This document shows, one piece after another, positions 20,716 to 30,600 of a DNA stretch of 64,000 nucleotides. Location: assembly GCF_001425045.1 (NCBI RefSeq), contig NZ_LMDJ01000012.1, positions 732,141 to 796,140 on the forward strand, in the 5' to 3' direction. The DNA comes from Massilia sp. Root351. Its GTDB lineage: Bacteria > Pseudomonadota > Gammaproteobacteria > Burkholderiales > Burkholderiaceae_D. Numbering within the stretch: the stretch's first letter is position 1; each line of letters opens with the position of its first letter. The notes beneath the pieces are model-generated. The model was not told the origin of the DNA and ran no database searches. It was given only the letters and a program-made list of their open reading frames with translations. The position numbers and the translations under genes are program-made.

Positions 20716-20854
20716 GCGGCAAGGGTAAACCAAGGTCAAGGAAACTTTTGCATCGCAGCAGAAACATTGCAAATTTGAAATTATTAATCAAGCGACATCC
20801 CGTCCGATTTCGTGCTAAGGTGGCCGCAGATACGCAATCGCTCTGGGAGTCACC

Positions 20855-21181
20855 ATGCAAAATGTATTGAAGAAAAGCCTGCTCGCACTACTGCTGGCAG
20901 GCGCCGCCACCGGCACCGCACGCGCTGCCGATATTTTGTACCAAGCAAGCAACAAGGCCCTGCTGCCGCCGGTCCCCGGCGAAGTCAACTATCTGAATGA
21001 AGCGGATTTGATCAGCCTGGCCAACGCGGCGCCCGCCGCCAGTGCGGCGCAAGCGCAGCTGCCGGCCGTCAGCCCGATTCCGGAACCCCCCATGTATATC
21101 ATGCTGCTGATAGGCGTAGGCCTGGTCAGCCTGGTAGCGCGACGATCGGCGCCGCCGCCAAAATTCAGCACAGAAACATAA
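20855..21181 (+). CDS. Small secreted PEP-CTERM protein
   Basis: The 108-residue product has a signal peptide (1-25), a short Ala/Pro-rich body and a C-terminal PEP-CTERM sorting tag: PIPEPPMYIM, a hydrophobic helix (about 79-95) and a basic ARRS end. In bacteria with an exosortase (EpsH/XrtA-type) such tags direct surface sorting, often linked to exopolysaccharide. The exosortase must lie elsewhere. The mature part is only about 50 residues, so it may be structural or a linker. The gene appears to be monocistronic. Confidence 0.85.
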   Translation: MQNVLKKSLLALLLAGAATGTARAADILYQASNKALLPPVPGEVNYLNEADLISLANAAPAASAAQAQLPAVSPIPEPPMYIMLLIGVGLVSLVARRSAPPPKFSTET

Positions 21182-21288
21182 GCTCCCCCGGCCCGCCCCG
21201 GCCTGCCCCGGTTCGCCCCATTTCCTTCGATTCAGCGCGCACTTTGCACTAATCTGGCCTCCGTCATGAACTGCCGGAGGCTGGCCCG

Positions 21289-23109
21289 ATGAAAAGAAGA
21301 ACCTTGCTGAAACTGGCGGCGCTGCCCCTGGCACTGTCCGCGCTGCGCCCTGCGTTTGCCGGCGCTATCGCCCCGCTGACCGGCCTGCGCGCACGGGTCC
21401 GCCCCGGCGATCGGGGCTGGCCGTCAGCCTCCAGCTGGGCCGGCTTGCGCCGTAGCGTGACCGGCAAGCTGAGCAAACTTGAACCCTTCTTTGCCGCCTG
21501 CCAGGCTGGCCAGACCAGCCCCGCCTGCACCACCGCGCTGGCCCACCTGGCCAATACTTTCGAGATTGGCGACCAGCCCGCCCTGACGCAAACCAGCGGC
21601 TGGATCGACGCGTGGACGTCGCAGCCCAGCGCCTATGCACTGGCCGCCGCCAACACGGCCGACGTGGTTGCCGCCGTCAATTTCGCCCGTACACACAAGC
21701 TGCGCCTGGTGGTCAAAGGCGGCGGCCACAGCTACCAGGGCACGTCCGATGCGCCCGATTCGCTGCTGGTGTGGACCCGCCGCATGAACGAGGTGCACCT
21801 GCACGAGGCCTTCGTGGCGCAAGGCTGTGCGGACGCGCCCCAGCCCGCCGTCAGCATGGGCGCCGGCGCCATGTGGATGGACGCCTACGATGCCGTCACC
21901 ACGCGCGGCGGCCGCTATGTGCAGGGCGGCGGCTGCACCACGGTGGGCGTGGCCGGACTGGTGCAAAGCGGAGGCTTCAGCAATTTCTCCAAGAACTACG
22001 GCACGGCAGCGGCCGGGCTGCTGGAAGCGGAAGTCGTCACCGCCGACGGCCTGGTACGCATCGCCAACGCCTGCACCAACCCGGACCTGTTCTGGGCGCT
22101 CAAGGGCGGCGGAGGCGGCAGCGTCGGCGTGATCACGCGGCTGACCTTGCGCACGCGCGAACTGCCGGCCACGTTCGGCGCCGTGTTCTTCAAGGTCAAA
22201 GCGCTGTCGGCATCCGCGTACCGCGAACTGATCGCCCGCCTGGTCGCCTTTTACGCCAGCGCGCTGTTCAATCCGCACTGGGGCGAGCAGATCTGCTTCA
22301 ACGCAGACTCGGTCGACGTCTCGCTGGTGTTCCAGGGACTCAGCCAGCAGCAGGCCGATGCCGTCTGGGCGCCGCTGCTTGATTGGCTGCGCGCCCGGCC
22401 CGAGTACATTGTCGACAAGCCCTATCAGTCGCTCGCCCTGCCGGCCCGGCATTTCTGGGACGCGGAATTCTTCCGGAAAAATGCGCCCGGCTATATGGTG
22501 CCCGACGGGCGCCCCGGCGCGCCGCCCCACCACGCGCTATGGAAAGGCGACCTGGAGCAAGCCGGCTGGTACATCCACGGCTACCAGTCCGCGTGGATGC
22601 CCGCGTCGCTGCTGGATACGGAGCGGCAAGCCGCACTGGCCGAGGCCATCTTCCGCGGCAGCCGCCTCTGGCAGCTGGGCTTCCACTTCAACAAAGGCCT
22701 GGCCGGGGCGCCGGCGGCGGAAATCGCAGCGGCGCGCGACACGGCCATGCACCCCGGCGCGCTGGACGCATTCGCCCTGCTCATCATTGCCGGCGGCGAA
22801 GGGCCGCAATTCCCCGGCATGCCGGGCAGCGGCCCGGACCGGGCGCACGCAAGAAACCGTGCCCGCCAGATCGGCAAGGCCATGGACGAGATGCTGACAG
22901 TGGCGCCCGGCGCCGGCGCCTACGTGTCCGAAAGCGACTACTTCCAGCGCGACTGGCAGACCGCTTTCTGGGGCAGCAACTACCGGCGGCTGGCGCAGAT
23001 CAAGCAGAAATACGATCCGCAAGGCCTGTTCTTCGTCCACCACGGCGTGGGCAGCGAACGCTGGAGCAGCGACGGTTTCACGCCGGCCAAGGCCGCGTCG
23101 AACACCTGA
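21289..23109 (+). CDS. Exported FAD-linked oxidase, BBE type with bicovalent flavin
   Basis: The 606-residue protein has a twin-arginine-like leader (MKRRTLLKLA) and a hydrophobic core to about residue 25. The FAD-binding domain shows His147 in KGGGHSYQG and Cys216 in GGGCTTVG, the two residues that tether FAD in berberine-bridge and oligosaccharide oxidases. The C-terminus has the BBE segment YDPQGLFFVHHG. Such enzymes oxidise sugars, alcohols or alkaloids and give hydrogen peroxide. GGAGG precedes the ATG. A possible 8-codon reading frame starting at 21266 ends across this start codon (ATGA). Substrate unknown. Confidence 0.88.
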   Translation: MKRRTLLKLAALPLALSALRPAFAGAIAPLTGLRARVRPGDRGWPSASSWAGLRRSVTGKLSKLEPFFAACQAGQTSPACTTALAHLANTFEIGDQPALTQTSGWIDAWTSQPSAYALAAANTADVVAAVNFARTHKLRLVVKGGGHSYQGTSDAPDSLLVWTRRMNEVHLHEAFVAQGCADAPQPAVSMGAGAMWMDAYDAVTTRGGRYVQGGGCTTVGVAGLVQSGGFSNFSKNYGTAAAGLLEAEVVTADGLVRIANACTNPDLFWALKGGGGGSVGVITRLTLRTRELPATFGAVFFKVKALSASAYRELIARLVAFYASALFNPHWGEQICFNADSVDVSLVFQGLSQQQADAVWAPLLDWLRARPEYIVDKPYQSLALPARHFWDAEFFRKNAPGYMVPDGRPGAPPHHALWKGDLEQAGWYIHGYQSAWMPASLLDTERQAALAEAIFRGSRLWQLGFHFNKGLAGAPAAEIAAARDTAMHPGALDAFALLIIAGGEGPQFPGMPGSGPDRAHARNRARQIGKAMDEMLTVAPGAGAYVSESDYFQRDWQTAFWGSNYRRLAQIKQKYDPQGLFFVHHGVGSERWSSDGFTPAKAASNT

Positions 23110-23203
23110 AGCCCGGATCGTGGCAGAGCTAATCGGCGTGAAGACGACGACGTCCCGGGTGCCCATGGGCGCCGCGAAGGTGGGCATCTGGACCGCAGAA
23201 TAG

Positions 23204-23227
23204 AAAAAGCCGGCGACTGCCGGCTTT
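23204..23227 (-). terminator. Terminator of tRNA-Pro
   Basis: A 9-bp stem (23206-23214 with 23219-23227) is followed by a five-base U-run on the minus strand, 19 bases beyond the tRNA 3' end. On the plus strand it could weakly end the oxidase transcript. Confidence 0.8.
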
Positions 23228-23245
23228 CAATGAAAAATTAGTTGT

Positions 23246-23322
23246 TGGTCGGGGCGAGAAGATTCGAACTTCCGACCCCTTGCACCCCATGCAAGTACGC
23301 TACCAGGCTGCGCTACGCCCCG
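23246..23322 (-). tRNA. tRNA-Pro (anticodon GGG)
   Basis: The 77-base gene folds as a full cloverleaf: acceptor arms CGGGGCG and CGCCCCG, anticodon stem CTTGC/GCAAG around a loop with GGG, T-loop GTTCGAATC, discriminator A and an encoded CCA. It reads proline codons CCC and CCU. A consensus TATAAT promoter lies 13 bases upstream and a terminator follows. Confidence 0.97.
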
Positions 23323-23334
23323 ACGAACGAAAGC

Positions 23335-23364
23335 ATTATAGCAGCAGGTTTGGGATTTTGGTAA
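23335..23364 (-). promoter_or_regulatory. Promoter of tRNA-Pro
   Basis: On the minus strand TTACCA (23359-23364) and a perfect TATAAT (23335-23340) are 18 bases apart, placing the transcript start a few bases before the tRNA. Confidence 0.7.
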
Positions 23365-23384
23365 GAGTGCTTTATGCTTAACAT

Positions 23385-24227
23385 ATGATTAATTCCATCA
23401 ACCTTGCCGCCGAGCTGATTGCCCAGGCCGATGCGCTCATCGTAGCTGCCGGCGCCGGCATGGGCGTCGATTCGGGGCTGCCGGATTTTCGCGGCAACGA
23501 GGGCTTCTGGAATGCCTACCCTGCGCTGGGCCGCGCGCGGCTGGACTTCAGCAGCATCGCATCGCCGCAGGCGTTCCGGGACGATCCGGCGCTGGCCTGG
23601 GGCTTTTACGGGCACCGGCTGGCGCTGTACCGCGCCACCGTGCCGCACCAAGGCTTCGCGCTGCTGCGCGAATGGGGAGTCCGCATGGAACACGGGGCCA
23701 GCGTCTTCACCAGCAATGTGGACGGGCAGTTCCAGTTGGCGGGCTTCGATCCGCAGCGGGTGCTGGAGTGCCACGGCTCCATCCACCATTTGCAATGCAT
23801 GCGGCCCCGCAGCGGCCGTGGCTGCGGCGGTATCTGGCGCGCGGACGGCTTCGTGCCGGAAGTGGACACCGATGCCTGCCGCCTGCGCAATGCGCCGCCC
23901 GCCTGCCCCCACTGCGGCGCGCTGGCGCGGCCGAATATCCTCATGTTCGGCGATGGCGAGTGGCTGGAGGACCGCACGGCGGCACAGGAGGCACGCATGC
24001 ATGCCTGGCTGGCGCGCGTGCGCCGGCCGGTGGTGGTGGAACTGGGCGCGGGCACGGCGATTCCGTCGGTGCGCCACTTCAGCCACAGCGTGGTGCAGCA
24101 CTACGGCGGGCGGCTGGTGCGCATCAATCCGCGCGCGCCGCAGGTGCCAGGCCCGCGCGACGCCGGCATTGCCATGGGCGCGCTCGACGGCCTGCGGGCC
24201 ATCGCCGCCGCCCTCGATAAGCTTTAG
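23385..24227 (+). CDS. Sirtuin (SIR2-family NAD-dependent deacylase)
   Basis: The 280-residue protein has the NAD motif GAGMGVDSGLPDFRG (23-37), TSNVDGQF (109-116) and the catalytic His130 in ECHGSIHH. A zinc site is suggested by Cys138, Cys147 and a later CPHCG, but the first cysteine pair is separated by eight residues instead of the usual two. Substrate specificity (acetyl, acyl or ADP-ribosyl) is not clear. The ATG has no strong ribosome site. The 3' end overlaps the convergent FAH-family gene by four bases. Confidence 0.88.
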   Translation: MINSINLAAELIAQADALIVAAGAGMGVDSGLPDFRGNEGFWNAYPALGRARLDFSSIASPQAFRDDPALAWGFYGHRLALYRATVPHQGFALLREWGVRMEHGASVFTSNVDGQFQLAGFDPQRVLECHGSIHHLQCMRPRSGRGCGGIWRADGFVPEVDTDACRLRNAPPACPHCGALARPNILMFGDGEWLEDRTAAQEARMHAWLARVRRPVVVELGAGTAIPSVRHFSHSVVQHYGGRLVRINPRAPQVPGPRDAGIAMGALDGLRAIAAALDKL

Positions 24228-24937
24228 ACCACCTTCAGCGCGATCGGCGCCAGGCCTTCGATCTTCGCCACCATGGTCTGGCCGCGCGTGACCGCGCCGA
24301 CGCCTTCGGGCGTGCCGCTGAAAATCAGGTCGCCCGGCTGCAGGGTGAACAAGGTGGACAGGTTGGCGATGGTTTCGCTGATGGACCAGATCAGGTGCGT
24401 GATGTGGCTGGACTGCCTGACCGCGCCATCGACCTCCAGCGTGATGGCGGCCTGCGCGATGCCGTCCGCCTGCGCTGCGGGCGTGATCACGCCGATGGGC
24501 GCCGAGTAGTCGAAGGCCTTGCCGATTTCCCACGGCCGTCCGGCATCCTTCATCTGGCCTTGCAGGTCGCGCCGGGTCATGTCGAGGCCGACCGCGTAGC
24601 CGAATACGTGCTGCAGCGCGTCCTCCACGGCGATATCGCTGCCGCCCTTGCCGATGGCCACCACCAGTTCGCACTCGTAGTGGTAATTGCTGGTCTTCGG
24701 CGGATACCGCAGCTCGGACACGCCCTGCGGCGGCACCGGCAGCACGGCCATGGCGTCGCCCGGCTTGCAGAAGAAGAACGGCGGTTCGCGGCTGGGATCG
24801 GAGCCCATTTCGCGGGCGTGGCCGGCGTAGTTGCGGCCGACGCAGTAAATGCGGCGCACCGGGAACCGCGCGTCCGTGCCGGCCACCTGCAGCCCGGCGA
24901 TGTCGTGGGCGGGGAAGATGTAGGAAGTGGTCATCAT
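24224..24937 (-). CDS. Fumarylacetoacetate hydrolase-family protein
   Basis: The 237-residue enzyme matches the FAH fold: IYCVGRNYAGHAREMG at the N-terminus, ECELVVAIG with acidic metal ligands, and the closing FSGTPEGVG loop. The size and the YCVGRNY segment suit fumarylpyruvate hydrolase or acylpyruvase-like members that cleave 2,4-diketo acids with Mg2+. It starts five bases after the stop of a TetR gene, so the two are one transcription unit, and the TetR protein may control an aromatic-acid function. Confidence 0.88.
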   Translation of the reverse strand: MMTTSYIFPAHDIAGLQVAGTDARFPVRRIYCVGRNYAGHAREMGSDPSREPPFFFCKPGDAMAVLPVPPQGVSELRYPPKTSNYHYECELVVAIGKGGSDIAVEDALQHVFGYAVGLDMTRRDLQGQMKDAGRPWEIGKAFDYSAPIGVITPAAQADGIAQAAITLEVDGAVRQSSHITHLIWSISETIANLSTLFTLQPGDLIFSGTPEGVGAVTRGQTMVAKIEGLAPIALKVV

Positions 24938-24942
24938 GTCCT

Positions 24943-25554
24943 TTATGAGAACAGCATGGCCTTCATGGCGATGCTCATATAGCGCGACAGCGCCGGCTCG
25001 TTCAGTTTCGGATTATGCACCACACGCACGTCCAGCCCCTGGAACAGGCAGATCATGGCTTCGACCAGGCCGTCCATGGTGAAGTCGTCGGTGGGCAAGC
25101 CGTGCCGCTCGCGGGCGGCCTTGAGGATGGCGCGAAACTGCAGGCGCGCACGCACGTCGGCATCGTGCACCACTTCAGCGATCTTGGGATTGCGCGCCGA
25201 TTCGGCCGATATCTCCAGCGCCAGCGGCCAGGTATTCGGGTCGAGGTGCTCGTTCACGTGGCGCGGCGCGTCGTCCACCATCGACTGCAGCGGGTCGGCC
25301 TGCTGCTCCAGGTCGCGCATCAGCTGCGACACCCGTTCCACGTTCTGTTCGACGAAGGCGGCAATGATGGCGTCCTTGCTGTCGAAGTAGTTATAGATAT
25401 GGCCTGCGCTCATGCCGGCCGCCTTGGAAATTTCGGCCATGCTGGCGCCGTGAAAGCCGCTGCGCCCGAAACAGGCCGCCGCCGCGTCCAGCACCTGCTT
25501 GCGGCGCACCAGCGCGCGCTCCGGGTCGATATGGCGTTTTTCGGTGGTGCTCAT
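24943..25554 (-). CDS. TetR-family transcriptional regulator
   Basis: The 203-residue protein has a TetR helix-turn-helix at about 18-66 (SMAEISKAAGMSAGHIYNYF) and a helical ligand domain. It is transcribed directly ahead of the FAH-family gene. It also lies 3' of the efflux operon, across a GNAT gene, so it is a candidate for the TetR-like operator at 31978-31997; that link is only inferred. I see no matching palindrome in its own 125-base upstream region. Confidence 0.88.
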   Translation of the reverse strand: MSTTEKRHIDPERALVRRKQVLDAAAACFGRSGFHGASMAEISKAAGMSAGHIYNYFDSKDAIIAAFVEQNVERVSQLMRDLEQQADPLQSMVDDAPRHVNEHLDPNTWPLALEISAESARNPKIAEVVHDADVRARLQFRAILKAARERHGLPTDDFTMDGLVEAMICLFQGLDVRVVHNPKLNEPALSRYMSIAMKAMLFS

Positions 25555-25679
25555 GCGGGATTCCTCGTGTTCGATGCGGTACTGTGGCCAACACCGCGCA
25601 TTTTGTCAATTTGGCGTGTAACAGCGAGCCGGATTGGTGATACCATAAAGACAACATAAACCAGCACAGGGTGTCGTCC

Positions 25680-26168
25680 ATGATGACCTACAAGACCGCG
25701 CCATCGATTGAGCTACGCCCAGCCACGCCGGCCGACCAGCCCTTCCTGCAGCGCCTCTACGCCAGCACGCGCGGCATGGAATTCCGCCTGCACGGCTGCG
25801 ACGCGGCCACCGAGGCGATGTTGCAAAATGTCCAATTCAAGGCGCAGCAGACCGATTTCCAGCTGCAATACCCGGACGCCGAAGCCACCATCATCGTCGA
25901 GCGCGAACGCCCGATCGGCCGCCTGTATGTGCAGTACAGCGACGACGAGGTGCGGCTGATCGACATCACCCTGCTGCCCGAGTACCGGGGCCGCGGCATC
26001 GGCAAGGGCTTGCTGCGCGGCCTGCAGGCGCACGGCCAGCGCCTGCACCTGCCGGTGCGGCTCAATGTCCTGATCGGCAATCCGGCGCAGCGGCTGTGCC
26101 AGCGCTGCGACTTCATCATGCAAGGCCTGGACGGCCTGCACGCCGCCATGGAATGGCGGCCGTCCTAG
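25680..26168 (+). CDS. GNAT-family N-acetyltransferase
   Basis: The 162-residue protein has the acetyl-CoA binding motif LPEYRGRGIGKGLLRGL near residues 100-116 and ends in the usual strand arrangement of GNAT enzymes (RLNVLIGNPAQRLCQRCDF). I choose ATG 25680, which has AGGG upstream; an in-frame GTG at 25671 is possible. Substrate unknown. It converges with the outer-membrane efflux gene across 15 bases. Confidence 0.85.
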   Translation: MMTYKTAPSIELRPATPADQPFLQRLYASTRGMEFRLHGCDAATEAMLQNVQFKAQQTDFQLQYPDAEATIIVERERPIGRLYVQYSDDEVRLIDITLLPEYRGRGIGKGLLRGLQAHGQRLHLPVRLNVLIGNPAQRLCQRCDFIMQGLDGLHAAMEWRPS

Positions 26169-26183
26169 CCGCAGCCCCCATCG

Positions 26184-27605
26184 TTACCGGTAACCGCCGC
26201 CCAGCACCTTGTACAAGGTGACCTGGTTGTCGGCGCGCGCCAGGCGGGCCGAGATCAGGCTTTGCTGGGCCGCGTACAGCGCGCGCTGCGACACCAGCGC
26301 GTTCAGGTAGGACTCGGAGCCTTTCTGGTAGCGCGCTTCATGGATGCGGAAGCTCTTTTGCGACGCGTCCGCCAGCGCCACCTGCGAGGCCAGGCGCTCG
26401 TCCAGCGTGCCGCGCTGGGCCAGCGCATCCGCCACTTCGCGGAAGGCCGACTGGATGGCCTGCTCGTAGCGCGCCACGGCGATGTCGCGCTCCACCTTGG
26501 CCACGGTCAGGTTGGCCGTGTTGGCGCCGCCGTTGAAGATGGGCAGATGAATCTGCGGCAGGAAGCTCCAGGTGCCCGAACCGGCCTTGAACAGCCCGGA
26601 CAGGTTGCCGCTGGCGCTGCCGGCCGTGCCGGTCAGCGAAATGCTGGGGAAGAAGGCCGCGCGCGCCGCGCCGATATTGGCGTTGGCCGCTTGCAGCGTG
26701 CGCTCGGCGCCCAGCACGTCCGGACGGCGCTGCAGCACTTCGGACGGCAGGCCGGCCGGCAGCTCGGCCATCGCCGCCACGCTGGCCAGCGGCGCCTGCT
26801 GCTGTTGCAGCTCGGCCGGCACGGCCGCGCCCACCACCAGCGCCAGCGCATTCTCGCCCTGCGCCACCTGCGCGGTGTATACCGCCATGTCGTTGCGGGC
26901 CGCTTCCACGCTGGTCTGCGCTTCGTACATGTCCAGCCCGGAGGTGGCGCCCGCCGCGAAGCGGCGCTTGCTCAGCTCATAGGTGATCTGCTGGCTTTTC
27001 AGCGTGTCCGCCGCCAGGCGCAGGCGCTCGCGGTCCGCTTGCAGCGCCAGCCAGGTGCTGGCCGTTTCGGCCACCAGGCTGATTTGCTGCGCGCGGCGCG
27101 CTTCCTCGGTGCCCAGGTACTGCTGCAGGGCCGCCTCCGACAGGCTGCGCACCTTGCCGAAGAAGTCCAGCTCGTAGGACACGCCCAGGTTGGCCGTGTA
27201 CTGGCGGTTGATTTGCCCTTGTCCGCCGGCGCTCATATTGTCCGCGGTGCGGGTGGCGCTCTGGCCGCCGGAGGCGGTTACGCTGGGCACCAGCGCGGCG
27301 CGCTGGATGCCGTACTGCGCGCGCGCCTTCTCGATGTTGAGCGCCGAAACGCGCAGGTCGCGGTTGTTGGCCAGCGCCAGCGCGATCACCTGGCGCAGGC
27401 GCTCGTCGGCAAAGTAGTCGCGCCAGGCGATGTCGGCGGCCGGCTTGGCGTCCGCCGCCACCGGGGCCGGCTGGTAGGCATCGCCTTGCGGCCAGCCCGC
27501 CGTCACCGGCGCGGCCGGGCGTTGGTACACCGGGGCCAGGCTGCACGCGCTCAGGAAGGTCGCCGCGCAAGCCGCGGCGGCCAGGGAAAGTAAAGTCTTT
27601 TGCAT
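26184..27605 (-). CDS. Outer-membrane efflux lipoprotein (OprM/NodT family)
   Basis: This 473-residue protein is the outer-membrane channel of the RND pump. A lipoprotein signal ends at LSACS with Cys21 as the lipidated residue. The rest shows the internal two-fold repeat of OEP domains (about 60-255 and 280-465). The start is one base after the permease stop, so the three pump genes form one operon in the order adaptor, permease, channel. Confidence 0.93.
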   Translation of the reverse strand: MQKTLLSLAAAACAATFLSACSLAPVYQRPAAPVTAGWPQGDAYQPAPVAADAKPAADIAWRDYFADERLRQVIALALANNRDLRVSALNIEKARAQYGIQRAALVPSVTASGGQSATRTADNMSAGGQGQINRQYTANLGVSYELDFFGKVRSLSEAALQQYLGTEEARRAQQISLVAETASTWLALQADRERLRLAADTLKSQQITYELSKRRFAAGATSGLDMYEAQTSVEAARNDMAVYTAQVAQGENALALVVGAAVPAELQQQQAPLASVAAMAELPAGLPSEVLQRRPDVLGAERTLQAANANIGAARAAFFPSISLTGTAGSASGNLSGLFKAGSGTWSFLPQIHLPIFNGGANTANLTVAKVERDIAVARYEQAIQSAFREVADALAQRGTLDERLASQVALADASQKSFRIHEARYQKGSESYLNALVSQRALYAAQQSLISARLARADNQVTLYKVLGGGYR

Positions 27606-27606
27606 A

Positions 27607-30600
27607 TCAATGCACTCCTGCTACGGTGCTGGCAGCGGCGGCAGGCTCGTGTTTCTGGAACAGGCCGCGCACCAGCACGAAGAATACCGGCACGAAGAAG
27701 ATGCCGAGGAAGGTGGCCGTCAGCATGCCGCCCAACACGCCAACGCCGATGGCGTTCTGGCTGCCCGAACCGGCGCCGCTCGCGATGGCCAGCGGCAGCA
27801 CGCCCAGGCCGAAGGCGATCGAGGTCATCAGGATGGGACGCAGGCGCAGGCGCACCGCTTTCAGCGTGGCCGCCTTCAGTTCCATACCCTGCTCCTCCAG
27901 CTCCTTGGCGAATTCCACGATCAGGATGGCGTTCTTTGCCGCCAGGCCGACCACGGTCAGCAGGCCGACCTGGAAGTACACGTCGTTCGCCAGGTGGAAG
28001 CCCCAGGTGGCCAGCACCGTGCCGATCACGCCCAGCGGCACCACCAGCAGCACCGAGAACGGCACCGACCAGCTTTCGTACAACGCGGCCAGGCACAGGA
28101 ACACCATCAGCAGCGACAAGGTGTACAGCACCGTGGTCTGGGAACCCGAATCGCGCTCCTCCACCGACAGGCCATTCCACTCGAAGCCGATGCCGGCCGG
28201 CAGCTGGGCCGCCAGCTTTTCGATTTCGGCCATGGCCGCGCCCGAACTGACGCCCGGCGCCGGCATGCCCTGCACGTTCACCGACGACAGGCCGTTGAAG
28301 CGTTCCAGGCGCGGCGAGGCGTAGATCCACTGGCCGCTGGCGAAGGCGGAGAACGGCACCATCTCGCCGGCGTTATTGCGGACGAACCACTTGCCCAGGT
28401 CTTCCGGCGCCATGCGCGAATCCGGCTGGCCTTGCAGGTACACCTTCTTCACGCGGCCGCGGTCGACGAAGTCGTTCACATAGGACGAGCCCCAGCCCGT
28501 GCTCAGCACGCGGTTCACGTCGGCGATGGACAAGCCCAGCGCGGTGGCCTTCTGCTGGTCCACGGTGATCTTGTACTGCGGCGTATCGTCCTGGCCGTTG
28601 GGGCGCACACCCACCAGCAGCGGGCTCTTGGAAGCCATGCCCAGCAGCTGGTTGCGCGCGCCCATCAGGGCTTCGTGTCCCAGCCCGGCCTGGTCCTGCA
28701 GCTGCAGGTCGAAGCCGCTGGCGTTGCCCAGCTCCAGCACCGCAGGCGGCGCGAAAGCGAACACGAAGGCGTCGCGGATCTGCGAGAAGCTGCCCATGGC
28801 GCGGCCGACGATGGCTTTCACGTTGGCTTCCGCGCCCGGACGCTCGGCCCAGTCCTTCATGCGCACGAAGGCGATGCCGGTGTTCTGGCCGTTGCCGCCG
28901 AAGCTGAAGCCGGCCACGGTGAAGATGGAGGCCACGTTCTGCTTTTCATTGGTCAGGAAATGCTGCTCCACCTGTTCGATCACTTTCAGGGTGCGCTGCT
29001 GCGTGGCGCCGGCCGGCAGCTGGATCTGCGCGAACAGCACGCCCTGGTCCTCTTCCGGCAGGAAGGAAGTGGGCAGGCGCATGAACACCACCGCCAGGAT
29101 GGCGATCAGCACGCCGTACAGCAGCATGGAGCGCTTGCCGCGCTTGAGCATGCCGCCCACCCAGCCTTCGTACTTGCTGCTGCCGCGCTCGAACGTACGG
29201 TTGAACCAGCCGAAGAAACCGGTGCTGGCAGGCTGGTGGCCCTTGGCCACAGGCTTGAGCAAGGTGGCGCACAGCGCCGGAGTAAACACCATGGCCACCA
29301 GTACCGACAGCGTCATGGCCGACACGATGGTGACGGCGAACTGGCGGTAGATCACGCCGGTGGAGCCGCCGAAGAAGGCCATCGGCACGAACACGGCCGA
29401 CAGCACCAGGGCGATGCCCACCAGCGCGCCGGTGATCTGGCTCATGGACTTGGTGGTCGCCTCTTTCGGCGGCAAGCCTTCTTCCGTCATCACGCGCTCG
29501 ACGTTTTCCACCACCACGATGGCGTCGTCGACCAGCAGGCCGATCGCCAGCACCATGGCGAACATGGTCAGGGTGTTGATGGAGTAGCCCAGCACCGACA
29601 GCACGCCGAAGGTCCCCAGCAGCACCACCGGCACGGCCATGGTCGGGATCAGCGTGGCGCGGAAATTCTGCAGGAACAGATACATCACCAGGAACACCAG
29701 GATCACCGCCTCCACCAGCGTCTTCACCACTTCTTCGATGGACAGCTTGACGAAGGGCGTGGTGTCGAAGGCCACTTCGGCCTTCATGCCGGCCGGGAAC
29801 TGCCTGGACAGCTGCTCGATCTTGGCATTGACGGCCTTGGCCGTGTCCAGCGCGTTGGCGCCGGTGGCCAGCTTGATGGCCACGCCGGTGGCGGCGTTGC
29901 CGTTAAAGCGGGCCACGGTGTTGTAGCTCTCGCTGCCCAGCTCCATGCGGGCCACATCGCGCAGGTGCACGGTGGCGCCGCTGGCGGTGGTCTTCAGCAG
30001 GATGGCGCCGAACTGCTCGGCCGTCTGCAGGCGGCTCTGCGCCGACACGGTGGCGTTCAGCTGCTGGCCCGGCATGGCGGGCGCGCCGCCCAGCTCACCG
30101 GCCGACACTTCCGTGTTCTGCGCGGTGATGGCAGCCGTCACGTCGGCCGGGGTCAGCTGGTAGCTTTGCAGCTTGGTCGGGTCCAGCCAGATGCGCATGG
30201 CGTACTGGGAGCCGAACAAGGTCACGTCGCCCACGCCTTCCACCCGGCTCAGCGGGTCGATCACGTTGGCGGCCACGTAGTCGCCCAGGTCGGCCTGCTT
30301 CATGCTGCCGTTTTCGGACACGAAGCCCAGCACCATCAGGAAGTTCTTGGTGGACTTGGAGACCACCAGGCCTTGCTGCGTGACGGCGGCCGGCAGCAGC
30401 GGCGTGGCCAGCTGCAGCTTGTTTTGCACCTGCACCTGCGCGATGTCCGGGTTGGTGCCGTTGTTGAAGGTCAGCGTGATGCTGATGCCGCCGGTGGAAT
30501 CGCTGCTCGAGCTCATGTAGCGCAAGCCGTCGATGCCCTTGAGCTTCTGTTCGATCACCTGGGTGACGGCGTCTTCCACCGTCTTGGCCGAAGCGCCCGG

